Below, in pieces: positions 21,015 to 33,628 of a stretch of DNA of 64,000 nt; position 1 is the stretch's first letter, and the number at the start of each line of letters is the position of its first letter. The notes beneath the pieces were generated by a model. The model was not told where the DNA came from and did no database searches. It was given only the letters and a program-made list of their open reading frames with translations. The translations under genes and the position numbers were made by a program. Source of the DNA: Cochliopodium minus (lineage: Eukaryota; Discosea; Himatismenida; Cochliopodiidae); NCBI GenBank assembly GCA_024220525.1, contig JAMYWO010000097.1, positions 53,723 to 117,722 of the forward strand, in the 5' to 3' direction.

Positions 21015-23222
21015 ATGTGGAAAGTTGTCGAAGGTAAAAAAATATATTAAAACAATTCATCAATTAATCAAAATATATTTTCAAGATACTATTTCGGGTG
21101 GGGTAGGTGGTATGTCATTGGTCATAACTGGGTAAATAATTATTTGATTTCCATTATCTTATGTGGTTATTTTTAAAAATCCCAAAAAATAAATATTAAA
21201 TTTCGTTATTTGAAAATCTAATTCATTGATTTTTAGACATCCACTCGACACCATCAAAGTCAGAATGCAAGTAATAAATTTCGAGAATTTTTTCATTTGT
21301 TTCGCTACATCCTGTATACTTAACATGATTCCTTTTAAATCAACATATTATCTAGACAATGGTTGTTGTTCCAGGACAGCCACCACCATACAAAAGTACA
21401 TTGGATTGTGCGATGCAATCGATCAGAAGTGGAGGATTTTTTTCATTATATAGAGGGTAAAATTAATTAAGAATTATTTTGAAACTTAAAAGTTCTAAAA
21501 CCTTGATGAAAATTTTTGTAAGAATTTAATATGCGCAATATAATTTGGATCAATTATTATTTCAACATATGATAGTATATAAATTGATCATTGATTGAAT
21601 ATAATCATATTATCATTTGTATATGTTGATATTGATCCATTCTTTGATATATTTACTAACAAATTTTCAATGAATGTTGCTTATTCCAACAAAAAGCGAT
21701 ATAATTTGATCATTTTTATATGGCTCACTAGATATTCAATTATATCATCAAATATATTGTTAATTTTTGAAAAAACAAATTGAATTCAAATAAATTTTCA
21801 AAATCCCTTCATTCATTTTTTTATTTTAAATTTCATTGTGTTTTTGTTTATTTTGTTTCTTTGTTTCTAAAAAAAAAAAAAGCATGTTGGCACCACTTGT
21901 CGGGGTTACTCCAATGTACATGATCTGCTTCTTGGGTTATGGAGTAGGAAAACAAATCTTCACAACAGATGAGTGCTACAAGAACCCTAGCGGAAATAAT
22001 CTCGTCAAGATTGGTTTAGCAGGTGCAACCAGTGGTATCTTTACCACCCCCGTTCTTGCTCCCCTCGAGAGAATCAAATGTATTTTACAAATCCAAGAAA
22101 ACGCTATTAAAGCTGGTAGTTTTCTTTATTTTTTTTAATTTAATTTTAATTTTTTATCATTTTTTTTATTATTTTTTTTGTGCAAATTTATTTTATTCTA
22201 TTTTATTATTTTTTTTTATTATTTATTTTTTGATTATTTTTTTTTTTATTTTTTATTTCCATTTTATTCATAAAATAGGAACTCAAGTTACCCAATACAA
22301 AGGAGCAACTGACTGCGGGCTCTCAATCTACAGAAATGGAGGAATTGGTAATATATATTTTTTAAATAAATTTTTTTTTAAATAAATTTTTTTTTAAATA
22401 AATTTTTTTTCTTAACATTTTTTTATAATTTTTTTTTTTTTATTATTTTTTTTTTTAGGAGCGTTGTACCGAGGATTCTGGTCCACTATGGCTCGTGATT
22501 GCGTCGCATCCTTCTTCTACTTCTCCACCTATGCCTTCCTCAAACACCATCTCTCTTCTGCTGATGGTTCCACATCTGTTTTGGCTACTCTCTTTGCTGG
22601 TGGTTGTGCTGGTCATTTTTTTTTTATTTTATTTGATTTATTTTTGTTCTTAATTTTTTTCTTTTTAATTTTTTAATTTATTTACTTCTTATTATTTTTA
22701 TTATTTACTTTTTTTTATTTTTTTTTTTTTAATTTATCATTTTATTTATTAGATCATTTAAATCATTTAATTATTAAATATTATCCATTTTATTTATTTT
22801 TTATTTTATTTTTATTTATTTTATTATTTTATTTTTTATTTATATTTTTTTTTAATTTTTATTTTTTATTTCATTTTTTTTTTATTTTTATTATTTTTTT
22901 TTTCATTTTAGGTGTCACAAATTGGTTGGGTTGCATCCCTATCGACACCTTAAAGTCCAAGTACCAAACTGCTCCAGACGGAAAGTACCCCAACGGTATC
23001 CGTGACGTCTTCAGAGACGTAGTAAGAAACGAGGGGTATGGTGCTCTCTATCGTGGTATCGGTCCTACCATGATTCGTGCTTTCCCTGCTAATGCTGCTT
23101 GCTTTCTTGGTGTAATTTTTTTTTATACAATTTAAAAATTATTTTTTATTTAAAATTTTTTCAATTTAAAAATTTTTTAGGTGGAAACTGCTCTTAAGGC
23201 TTTGGCTTATTTTAAAAATTAA
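21015..23222 (+). CDS. Mitochondrial carrier, carnitine/acylcarnitine type
   Basis: Nine exons (21015-21033, 21086-21131, 21237-21270, 21356-21456, 21883-22115, 22279-22347, 22459-22611, 22912-23111, 23181-23222) give 298 residues in phase, the usual length for SLC25 carriers of the inner mitochondrial membrane. The three family signatures are present: [24 protein letters not shown] and [11 protein letters not shown], each followed by a GxxxLYRG-type motif ([24 protein letters not shown]). The overall sequence best resembles carnitine/acylcarnitine carriers (SLC25A20 group), which exchange acylcarnitine for carnitine to feed beta-oxidation. Ornithine-type carriers are close relatives, so the substrate is inferred. 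The presence of this protein argues for a mitochondrion with lipid oxidation. Confidence 0.92.
21547..21638. repeat. Imperfect inverted repeat in carrier intron 4
   Basis: The 426-bp fourth intron of the carrier holds ggatcaattattatttcaac... at 21547-21574 and a near reverse complement at 21611-21638, separated by 36 bases. A related string (tatcatttgtatgttg...attgatcc) occurs at 14649-14678 in an intron of the protease, suggesting a dispersed repeat remnant. Matches are imperfect and AT-rich. Confidence 0.35.
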
Positions 23223-23433
23223 ATGAAAATAAAATAATTTATTCTTTTGCCATTATATTTTATTAAGAAATCCTATATTTATTTTGAACATGATCTTGTA
23301 GATCATGATAAATGAATTAGTTTCTTATATACATTCAATTAGATTCCCATTCTTTAGGAAACAAGAAACTTTATTTACAGGTTTTGTTATTCAAATACTA
23401 TTTAAATTTATTTTTAATTTGAAATAAAAATTT

Positions 23434-23884
23434 TCAGACACAAGAAGCAGGGCAAAGCATGATGGCAGCATAAGCTTCCAAAAGATCATAAATAGTAGAA
23501 TTTTGTTCAGTTTGGAGATGGAACATGGATTTGAAGCCACCCCAGCACCCCCTTTGGTAAGTTCTTTTGAATGTCACAAAGGGAAGTTCGATCATTGTTT
23601 TTAAAAAGAAAATACAAGAACAAAAAGCAAAGGTGACCGGGAATATTATCAATGAGATAGACTTTATTTAAAATTTTTTAAATGGAAAAAAAAAAAGAAA
23701 TTAAAAAAAAGTTAAACAAAAAAAAGTTAATTACAACCATCAATATCTTGAAGCCAACACCCCTACGATGATCCCTGACTCTTTCTATTCTGGCGAAGCC
23801 CATGAAAAGAGATAAAATGAGTGCACTAACCATGTAGGGAGGGACCAAACACAAGCAAAGGATGAAATTCAAGATTCCTGACAT
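23434..23884 (-). CDS. Small membrane protein of unknown function
   Basis: Two exons (23884-23735 and 23661-23434) give 125 residues in phase. The N-terminal ~30 residues are hydrophobic (FILCLCLVPPYMVSALILSL). A basic loop with ARIERVRDHRRG follows, then a second hydrophobic stretch across the splice junction (SLIIFPVTFAF) and a polar C-terminus with several Cys. Two to three membrane spans are likely. I recognise no family. It is convergent with the mitochondrial carrier, 3' ends about 210 bases apart. Confidence 0.65.
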
Positions 23885-24063
23885 AATGTAATTAAACTTC
23901 CAACATCTTTTAAATGAAAAAAATTAAAATGAAAAAAAAGTGATTATTTGAAAGATCATCTTATTTGTTATTTTGAAATCCACAAATTTAAATAGAATTA
24001 AAATTGGAAATTTGATGTAAAAGTTAATTTAAAAATTATTTTAAAAATCAATAAAAAATCAAA

Positions 24064-25942
24064 TTACTTTGAATTCTCTTTTTTTATGCGAACTTCTTTC
24101 TTCATCTTTTGTTGTTCAAACAAATACCTCTGTTCTTTGGCCATTACAAGCTGTCTGCTGATTGTAAGAGAAAGAAAATGACGGAAAGATTCGACCAAAG
24201 AAGATTTTCTGCTGTCAATTTCGGCAAATTCGATATTTGTAGTTTGTATTCTAGAAAAAGAGTCTGAGATTATGGGATTGTCTGTTTCAAAGGTTTGTGG
24301 TTCAGCGAGATACCACCAATCATCTTCTAGCATTAGTTGCTTTTTTTTTTTGGAGTTGAGAGGAATTTTTTCGTTGTAGACTTTGTTCTCCTCAAGATCT
24401 TCGTTGAGACTGAAATCTACCTACAAGCATAAGAAATTATGTAAAAATAAAAAATTAAAAATTTAATTAACTAAAATTTGATTTGTTTTTTTAAAAAAAA
24501 AATTGGGAATTTTGGAACTCGTAAATAATAATTGGTGAAAATAAATTTTTTTGAAATTTTTTTTAAAAAAATAAAATTTGATACTCAAATGAAATAATAA
24601 AATTAAATAAATTAAATTAAAAATATTTTATTACAAAAAATTATTTTTATTGCAAGAAAATATTTCTTCCACTCACCTTTTTGAACTCTTTTTTGACGGC
24701 TTTGTGAAGCGTGTTGGGTTTGCTCTCGCAGTTTTCATCAATAATAATGAAAAACTTGTCGTTATTCATGTGCCAGTTGTTCAGATTTTCATAATTGTTG
24801 TTGTCGTTTTTTAGTTTTATGCTCATGTGAGCGGCCCACAATGTGTAATTGAAACTAAAAAAAGTAATTTTCAAAAAAAAAACAAATTTTAAAAAAACTG
24901 TTTTCAAAAAAAGAACTAATTTTCGAAAAATTGAAATTAAAAAGCGAATTTAAAATAAATAAAAAATCAAAATTTTTTTTAAAAATAGCAAATTAGAATA
25001 AAAATAAAAATATAATTTGGAAAATAAAAAGTTAAATAAATTAAAAAAAATGTCGTTTCTAACTTGCGTTTGTAATAACGATCGAGGGTGTACACATTCA
25101 CACTATTATTAACCGAAATAAAAATTTGGAATAATTTTTGGTCAAAAGTTGTTTTGAAGCAGAGTCTACCCTCTTTGGTGTATATTGGCAATACATCTTT
25201 CAACATCTTCAAAACTTTATTTTCTTCTTCTTTATTCACATTTATAAAAAGATGAAAGTCAATTATTTCAATGTCCTCCAATCCATCATGTTCGTTATCT
25301 GTTTTTTTTTTAAAAATTAAAAACAAAAAAATTGTAAAAATTTCAAAAATTATCATTTATAAAAAATAATTTTTATTTTAAATTAAATTAGATTAAAATT
25401 CATAAAAATATATTAAATCTTAAATTTTACCTTTATTTTTGATTCTCATATATCTTTTGATGTTGTTGTATATCGTCCCCTCCATCTTTTTTAGATCTAT
25501 TTCATCCAAAATCAAAGCATTAAATGGAAAATCATTGATTCTATTCATCCAGATCTTGTCGCTTTTATAGATTTCATTCAGTTTTCTGTTGACCTAAAAA
25601 AGAATAATAAAGATAATCCTCCTTTTTACTATTATATTTCTTTTGAATGAGTGTGATTGTGGTTTACTTGAGCGAATCTAGCCAATGAAAAATGATCCAG
25701 ATAATTCATTATGTTTCCTATCACCAAGGGTTGGCTTATCAGGCTTTGGAATGTGGACTAATTGAAAATATAAAAATTAAGAAATATAAGTAATGATAAC
25801 CCAGGATACCTCTCTCCTCATCCAATAGAACACAAAAATAACAATTTTTTTTTATTTTTTTTTTATTAAATGAAATAAATTGTTTTGAAGTTTCCTCAAA
25901 AGCGGACACTTTATTTGAAAAATTCTTTTTAATTGATTTCAA
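24064..25942 (-). CDS. F-box protein, six exons
   Basis: Exons 25757-25668, 25593-25431, 25298-25064, 24854-24677 and 24420-24064 join in phase to 340 residues. Exon 1 starts at ATG 25942 but its donor is uncertain (gtgtcc at 25909 fits the frame and adds 11 residues). The spliced start reads QPLVIGNIMNYLDHFSLARF then NRKLNEIYKSDKIWMNRI, the helical pattern of an F-box, so a Skp1-binding SCF adaptor is likely. The rest (IIDFHLFINVNKEEENKVL, SFRHFLSLTISRQL) matches no family I know. A remnant of exon 2 with its flanks recurs at about 62.14-62.21 kb, where the downstream CR gene is also duplicated. Confidence 0.65.
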
Positions 25943-28052
25943 AAGGAATTTAATTTCTCATCACTTTTCAAAAATTAAAAGCTATCTCAAAGGAAATTAT
26001 TCTGGAATTTAATCATTTGAACGTGAAACAATTGATATCAATTTTTCTCTTTATAGGATTTAAAAAACAAGAAACTCAAAAACAAATACTTTGACAACTT
26101 GATGCATGAATACCTCTCTTTACATTTGTAATCTTCTTGGGTAACTTTAATGAGTCTGGACCTCTTTTGAAACACAAAGAACAAAGAAGAAATAAATCAA
26201 TCAAAAGATAAAAATGAAAGATCAAAAATAATTTTAAATTTTTAGATCATTTTTAATTTTTGAATTTATTTTAAAGAAAAAGATATTTGTGAAATCGAGA
26301 ACAAAAAGAACGTTGAGCACTAACAGTATATTTCAGTCCAATCACAAGAACTCCTTTTTTCTACATTCTACCCTCAGAGTGAAAGGTTTTCGTAGTATAT
26401 CAAAGAGATACATAAGACAGATCTGTTCAAAACCTTTCCATCTCCTTCTTTGATGACGGATCTCAAGTAGAACATCCAATTCCCTGGTGATCATAACACA
26501 TTTTTCAATGATAAGCTTCTATTTGAATGAGCGATCGAATTTCCAAAAGCTTGGACTTGCTCACAACACAAAAAAAATTGGTTGAACCAGCATCAATTCA
26601 ACGAAGAAGGAAATGTACTTTCGGGAAATGTACTGGGATTTCCTATTTTAACTCCTTCAGAGTATATCAAAGGAGGAACAAATAGTATTGGTGTTCAGTG
26701 TTTTCTCGACAAGAAGGGATGAAAGTTGAAAAGAGGAGAAGAAACATTTTTTGTTGTATCAAAATATTGACCATTACTTTGAGATGAACAACATTATAAA
26801 ACCAGTCATCAAATAAAAGGAAAAATCCCACTTTCAGTTCGAGAAGTCTTTCTCTCTAAAATTAGGAGATCTTGTCAGAGGAGATGAAGAAATTTGGAGA
26901 AGAAAATTTGAAAATGTTTCTTCATTGGATTAGTAGAAGAAAAAGTGAAGAAGTTTTTCTCCAAACTCCAGTTGAACATCATGAGCAAAACTTTGTTGAT
27001 CGGCAGTCGTCTACGATTAGAGCTTGTTGTAAAGAAAGGATCAACTCAAAGTTATATCTTGTCTGATTTCAACTTCCATCTGATTATTCTGATTTTTAAT
27101 TTGTTCTTTCATATTATTTCTCCTTTCCTTCTCTTGGTTTTCCCTTTCCTTCGTGGAAATTCTTTTTCTGATACAAAATTTATTATTTTGAGAAATTATT
27201 TTATTTTGAGTTAGATTATCCAAGCAAATCTAATTCGTATTTGGAACCAAAATATCCTTCCACATTGAATTCTTTTTTGGTTTCTTCATTAATGACTATC
27301 CAATTAGACATTCCATCGGAAGATTTTTCATTTTTATTCCATGGAATAACTGTTGCTTTTTTGAGATCATTGCTGATAATGACATTCCACATCCCTTTTG
27401 GAAGTTTATCCAATGCAGGAGCATTTCTTTCAAGGAGGAAATGAACAACAATGTGATGTTTGATGAATTTATCTTGAAATCTAAACAAGTGCTCATAAGG
27501 TTTATTTTTTTCAACAAGTAACTCTATTGCCCATCCCAATCCATTATTGATGAAGAAATCAATATATCCTCCGTTATTGAGATATTTGCCTTTGGAGTAT
27601 GTAGTGTAGGGTGATATCTCATAGTGAATTGAATGATCGGGCAACAATGAATTGAAGCCATAACCAATCTGAAATTGGATGGGTTTTTCCATCAAATACA
27701 ATCCTTCTGATGATGTATTGGAACGATTTCCTGCAAGCTCTTTTCAGCTAGGAATTTTAAGGATTCTTTGATAAACTCTTCAAGTTGTTCTGATTTCCAT
27801 TGCTTTGCATTTTTTGATTTTTGTGAATGGAATATATATTGTAACATCAAGGTTCTTTGAAAAGGAAATGCCCATGTATAATATTTTTCATCTTATGAAA
27901 GAATTATCCCAAATGATGTAAGTTCCTTGAAGATACATTTGCTATTGATATATAATTCAGAACGTGTAGAGATGCGATCATCCTCAGAATGAAATAGTTC
28001 TATCAGAATCTTTCTTGCCTCGATATCTTCTTTGAGGAAAGCATAATTTTTG
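25650..28052. repeat. Segmental duplication, copy A
   Basis: This block is repeated in the same orientation at 62136-64000. Shared landmarks in order are: F-box exon 2 sequence (aattcattatgtttcctatca), a ~600-base plus-strand remnant from 26470 to 27060, and the 3' half of the CR-type gene. Positions 25800-26460 have no counterpart in copy B, and copy A lacks a 42-bp in-frame segment present in B (at about 27470). Copy A carries more disabling changes. Confidence 0.85.
26470..27066 (+). pseudogene. Decayed plus-strand coding remnant, copy A
   Basis: Read on the plus strand, this segment gives broken pieces of a protein such as SLKLGDLVRGDEEIWRRKF, interrupted by several stops and frameshifts. 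The duplicate at 62352-62942 keeps a longer open stretch, for example CAA where copy A has TAA. I cannot assign a family. Conservation at the protein level between two decayed copies suggests it was a gene, possibly an additional member of a mobile or effector family, before duplication. Confidence 0.5.
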
Positions 28053-29347
28053 AATCCTCTATATGTTGATAGATGTGTTGTGAATGCAGATGATCTCAGG
28101 TATTCAAGGATATCTCCATCATTTATCTCCATGCTTCCAGTTATGTACCTCCTTGCATCTCTAAAATGAAGATAGATGTTTCTGTAATAATGATGAATGA
28201 TTCCAATATGAGCTCCTGATTGTTCAAAGATATACTTTTTGATTTCTTCGCTTATCTTTAATTCTGGCATAAATTGAACTATTCCCATGTTGAATCTTTC
28301 ATTTATTTCATCTATTTCTTTGACAGTGCAAAATAAGAAGGAGATTGGTTCTGTTAGATCTCTCAAACTCAGTGGGGTGACATTAATGGTTTTCTCGAGT
28401 GTTGTTTGATCTTTCTTACGAGACATAGTTTGAGAGGAACAAGAATTTTAATTTGGATGTTTTTTGATTTCTGTATTGATCAATGAATGCTTTGATATAT
28501 TCCCAAAATTCCCCGAATATTAGATCATTGTATATTTCTTGTGCCTCATCAAACACAAAACAGCTTTCTTCATCTTCTATTTCTCCAAGTATCCTATTTC
28601 CCAATACCTTTTTGATGCTATTCTTGAGTCCATCCATTGTTGCTATTCCAATAACATTCAAGTAATAATATCCCTTCCCTTGTTTCTTGATATATTCAGC
28701 ATAAACCTCTCCCATTGAAGTTTTTCCTGTTGCTCTGGTCCCCTTTATCTGCAAAACAGGACGTTTATCAAGGGATTTTTCAATTTCTTTGCATTTCTCT
28801 CCTCTTTTTGAAATTGGAAGATTTAAATTAGGTTCTATTCCCATATCAGAAAATATATCCCTTTCTGAAAAAATTCATTTAAATAAAGAGATTATTTTTA
28901 AGTGATATTATTATTTTTACCTGATAAATTGTTTGGGAATACTGAGAGATAAGAAAATTAAATTAAATAAATTATATTTAAATAATAATTAAAATATTTA
29001 TTATACCTTCTTTCCTTTCAATAATTGATGATTTTTCATCCACAATTTCCCTGATTTTTTGCAGTTGTTCCATGCTAAGATTTTTGTCTTTCATTAATTC
29101 TTCTAACTTATTACTTTCAGTAGAAAAATGTTTGATGTTTGTTGCATGAAATTTTGGTTGATACTTGTATGGATTGGTTGAGCAACTGTGGGTATATTAA
29201 ATAATTTTGTGAATTATTATTTTTTTTTGGTTAAAATTATTCATACATTTTGATTTGTTTGTGGAACTTCAGAATTTGATCAATCTTCCCTTTTAATAAT
29301 TTATTGTTAAAGGTGTTATTTTTTGATATTTTGTGAATGTTTTTCAT
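27216..29347 (-). pseudogene. Crinkler-type (CR) P-loop NTPase/REase-like gene, inactivated
   Basis: Leader exons start at ATG 29347, then ~29190-28990, a 21-base exon near 28930 (VFPNNLS) and the body from 28864. A P-loop (GTRATGKTSM), Walker B (CFVFDEAQE) and a helical region are followed by a restriction-endonuclease-like domain with GGYIDFFINN...GWAIELL...RF. This order is that of eukaryotic CR effectors, described as transposon-derived NTPase plus nuclease proteins. Three lesions are visible: a frameshift near 28420, a stop (TCATAA) at about 27895, and a one-base deletion near 27745. Copy B has an intact frame at the latter two. The gene is head-to-head with NAA10, 126 bases away. Confidence 0.75.
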
Positions 29348-29473
29348 TTTTTTTATTAATTTATACTTCAGAAAGAATATGCCTAATGCACTATGTATAG
29401 GTATGAAATTTTCTTGGAAAGTTGATCTCTTACCCCATTAATTCTTGCAATTATAGAAAAAAATAATTAAAAA

Positions 29474-30275
29474 ATGATTTCCATAAGAAGAGCAACTGTA
29501 AATATATTCATACACATTTGATAAATCAATAATATTTATATAGACAGATGATATCCCATTGATGCAAAATGCCAATCTCACTTGTTTACCTGAAAATTAT
29601 CAATTGAAATATTATCTTTACCACATTTTATCATGGCCAGAATTGAGCTATATTGCTCATGATGATAAAGGGAGAGTTGTAGGGTAAAAAAAACTATATT
29701 TTGTTTTATTATTTTATATTCTCATTGGTCTGATCAAGATATGTACTTGCCAAAATGGAAGATGATGAAGATGAAAAAGAAAAGCAAGGACACATCACCA
29801 GTTTGGCAGTAATGAAATCACACAGAAAATTAGGTAAATAAAAATGAAAATATATTGGCACATATAATTGGAATCACCCTATATCAAATCTATATCATTT
29901 TATTATAGATAGATTATAATATATTTTTTTGAGAATTAAAAGAGAATCTTTCATAAAAGAGGATTATAATCAATAAAATATAAAGAATCATCCAATTAAT
30001 TATTCATTTTGATTATTATTGAATATTCTCTTATATCTATATATTCATAATTCTTAAAAGGATTGGCTACCTTGTTGATGAATCAAGCAGAGAAATCCTT
30101 GATTGAAAACTATGGTGCAGAGTTTTTGTGCCTCCATGTGAGAAGATCCAACAGAGCTGCTTTGCATCTCTACAAGGAGACTCTAGGCTTCAAACAAGAA
30201 AACATTGAGGTTGGATACTACGCTGATGGTGAAGATGCTTTGTCCATGAAGAAGAAATTAAACAAAAACATCTGA
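29474..30275 (+). CDS. NAA10: N-terminal acetyltransferase NatA catalytic subunit
   Basis: Four exons (29474-29497, 29544-29683, 29739-29833, 30061-30275) give 157 residues in phase, close to the core length of NAA10 (ARD1). The enzyme acetylates nascent N-termini (Ser, Ala, Thr after Met removal) on the ribosome together with NAA15. The N-terminus [20 protein letters not shown] and [18 protein letters not shown] match the NAA10 substrate region. [20 protein letters not shown] and [18 protein letters not shown] follow, with the acetyl-CoA-binding R-x-x-G-x-A, then [17 protein letters not shown]. The first coding exon is only 24 bases. The long C-terminal tail of animal NAA10 is absent. Confidence 0.96.
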
Positions 30276-30383
30276 ACAAAAAAATTTATATTTATAATTA
30301 AATTAATTAAATAATTATCAAATTAAATTAAAACTAATGATGAGCTTTCACAAAAATTTTATTTCCAACTGTCAAAAATTAAA

Positions 30384-33300
30384 TTAATTGTAATTGTTGC
30401 TTGAAGGATGCATTTTGTCCAAGTCACTCAGACGATCGGTGAAAAAAGTATGTTGGGACATCAACTTTGTTTGCAAAATTTGCTGGCCAAAGTTGATGGC
30501 ATCATTAGTCAAGAGACGAGTGAAAGGAAGCAAAGTCTTCTTTTGGTTGGGCTTCACGTCTTCCATCTCTCTCCAGCAGCACCAGATGGGGTCGTACCTG
30601 AGATTAGTTTTGGACCCTGTTATGATGGTGTTGTTGAGCTCTTCTTCTTTTGGATCGATGAGTCGGTGGTAGTAGTAATCTGCTTGATTACTTTCCAAAA
30701 AATTAATAAAAAGAAAAAAACTGAAAATTAAAAAATAAAAATGAAAAAATAAAAAAGATAAAAGTGAAAAAATTGAAAAAAATAAAAAATAAAAATAAAA
30801 AATAAATAATTGACAGAAATACCTGTCCCAATACAAAATTTTGGTATGATTCTTGCAATCAGAACACTTCCAGTCTACTTTGGGAGGATGATTGAGATGC
30901 ACACAATTTAAGTGGAAAGATCTGATGCAAGGTCCGCTGCAGATCAGGACCTCTCCACCACTCTTGCATACGCAGCACTTTTCCATTTTCTTGGTGGAGC
31001 TGTTGTAGAGATCCTCTGTTTTTTCAAACCATTTGTCGAACAATTCTTCCAATTCAACTAGAATGAATATAAAATAATAATGAATCAAATAATAAAATAA
31101 AAACAAACAAAAATTATTTTTATTAATTTTTTTTACAATTCTTCCAAGAATTCTAATATAAAATCAATTTAATTAAATTCTAATATATAATCAATAAATT
31201 CAAAATTAAAATTAAAAATTAAAATAAAATATTGTTGGTTTACCAGAATATTTATGAACCTCAGGATTAGTTTGGATGTTGTTCTTAAAACCCTTGAAAA
31301 CAGATTTGACATCCTTGGAAAGCTGGGACATGAACAAGTAATGTCCGACGTTGGAAGTGGCAGTGAGGGTCTTGCCACCGACTTGAAGCTTGTAGTTATG
31401 GGGGGAAGGATCGACAAGCAAAGGGGCAGTGAAATCGATGTCCAAACTGTTAGGATCAATGAAATCTCTGATAACATTAATTCCGCTGTTGTTTTCAGAG
31501 TTGTTCTCGATGATCATGTTGTTGTTATTGTTATTGTTCTCGATGATTTGATTGTTGTTTTCCTTGTTGTTTTGAGCGGAACTGTTGTGAGACTCGTTGT
31601 TCTTGTTGAAGTCAAAGCTGGTATCAGAGTTGTCGATGATCTCGTTGCTCTTGAACGAGATATTGTTTTCACTTCCAATGGGGCTGTCCGTCTCATTGTC
31701 GGTCTTTTCAACAGAGGTGTCCATTTTGTCTCCACCTCCGATTTTATAGTTCATCAGGGATTCATTGCTAGAAACGGGCATGATGTCGCTAGTGAAATTG
31801 TTCTTTTCCCAGTCCTGGTAAAGAAGCTCATTAGGGATGAAAGTGACTTCTCTACTATTAGGGAAAAGATCCTCCACATTCTCGATCACATTCTCTTTCA
31901 CATTATCATTCTCATTCATCTCAATTACATTCTCCTCCTCCTCCTCTTCATTAGCCTCTTCCTCATTCTCCTCATTTTTGTCATCAACACTCTCCACATC
32001 CTTTTTTTTCATATCTTTTTTTTTTGGGAGATCAGATTTGTCGGAGAGGGTGGATTGGATGGTTGGAAAGGGGTTCTCATCCGTTGAAGTGAGGCCAGGA
32101 TAAATCGCCTCAGAAGAAACGAGGGAGTACATCTCTTCAAACGTGATGTTTTGTGAAGGAGCGTTTGGGTTGGAAGATGTTTCATTCGAACTGACTGTTT
32201 TTTTTGGCTCGGGCTTCTTTTTTGGCTTGGCTTTCGGTTTGGCTTTTGATTTGGCGGGCGTTTTTTTGGGAGGCACTTTATCCAAGCTCATTTTAGGGAA
32301 CCCCTCGAGGCTCAGGTTTCTGGGTATTGCTTGGAATGAGTCGAAGGAGGGGATGTTAGGTTGGGGTGTGGATGGAGGTCTACAATAAAAAAATAATAAT
32401 TATATTATGAAAAGATGAATTTTTAGAATTTGATCGAATTATTAAAAAATAATATTTAATATTCAATAAAGATTTCTCAATGAAATAGAATTTTATATAT
32501 TAATCAGATTTCATGTGTTATGCATATGAGGAAATTTGGAGGTATATTTCTATATTATGTATATATGTGAATAAAATACTAATTCAACAATATATTAAAG
32601 TTTGTCGTTGGAATTATAAAAATGAATTCAATTTTACGTGATATATTCTTTTTTTTGTGATTATTCTTGAAATTATCTGATTTGATGTTATGTTTCCAAA
32701 TTATATCAAACTCTAAGATTAATTTTTTTTTTTACCTTCCTCTAGGCCTTGTGATTCTCAATGTGGTTCCCGCAGAGTTGAGGCGTTCCCTGATCACAGT
32801 GAGATTGAGAGACTTACCGGACTCGTTGGCGACGGTGAAGGGCCAAGAGTGGGGATGGCTGATGAGCTTGTCGAGGAGAGGCAGGCAGAACTGCTTGACC
32901 TTGATGGGATCTCCCTTCATCACCTCGACCCTCTTCTCTTCTATCGTATGGATTACATAGGGTTCGCCATACAATGAATTGTTGACGACCACATCCACTT
33001 CTATCATATCTGAATTGCCATTGTTGATGGAGGAATTCAAGGATGGTGGCAATACAGGTATATTTATCCCCCCTGTGCTATCTCCACCTCCTGATATCAT
33101 GCCCCTTTTATTCCTTCCCATGATCAATGTGCTTGCTGGTATTAATTTCTCCACCGTCTTCACCTTCCTCGTCTTCTGCCTCTCCATCTGATCGTGGATG
33201 TAGCATCTCTTACACTTTGTCTTCGAGGTTGGATAGAATTCTGAGGCGCTCTGTTCCCTGGGAAGATTGGGGAAGAGATAATCGTGCTCTGGATGTGCAC

Positions 33301-33628
33301 ATACTTGTGTCTGTCCCTTCATTGAAGATTTCTTTTTTGTAGTTGATTTTGTTCCCCTAATCCCTTTCTTTTGTTTGGGTGTTGCCTTTATGGTCGTTTT
33401 CGCCATTGATTTCGTTTTTGTGGACATTATGGGTGTTGTATTGTTCATCTGGGTGAAATCAAAATCATTTGTTGTCGTCTCCACATATGATGGGGTTGAG
33501 AAACAATCATTATTAAAGATGAATTGTGGTGTGGTTGATGTTGGTGTAGTATTATTGGATGTTGGTTTTATTTTTTTTGGATTTGATTTCTTTGATTCTT
33601 TTGTTGCATTCTTTCTCTTTTTATCCAT
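30384..33628 (-). CDS. Bromodomain (split)/AT-hook/PHD-finger chromatin protein
   Basis: Four exons (33628-32736, 32379-31244, 31057-30823, 30690-30384) give 856 residues exactly in phase. Residues ~234-285 read like the first half of a bromodomain (PLLDKLISHPHSWPF, LNLTVIRERLNS). Residues ~643-690 read like the second half (GHYLFMSQLSKDVKSVF, NPEVHKYSVELEELF). Between lie an AT-hook (RPRGRPP, ~294-300) and ~340 residues of Lys/Pro-rich, acidic and Asn-rich low complexity. A PHD finger follows (~705-746): CCVCKSGGEVLICSGPC...H..C...CSDC. The protein probably reads acetylated and methylated histone tails in the nucleus. The split bromodomain is inference; the zinc ligands and AT-hook are seen directly. 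Confidence 0.8.

Noticed and set aside
21595-21783. 62-residue ORF in carrier intron 4
   Set aside because: AT-driven codons with no domain; the flanking carrier exons join in phase across it.
26280-26470. Possible small RNA gene near 26.3-26.45 kb (moderate GC)
   Set aside because: I could not fit a tRNA cloverleaf or any known RNA fold; it is more likely decayed coding sequence.
31254-32087. 277-residue plus-strand frame opposite the bromodomain/PHD gene
   Set aside because: Composition is the mirror of the acidic and Asn-rich coding strand (Val, Leu, Ile runs); the minus strand has consistent splicing and domains.
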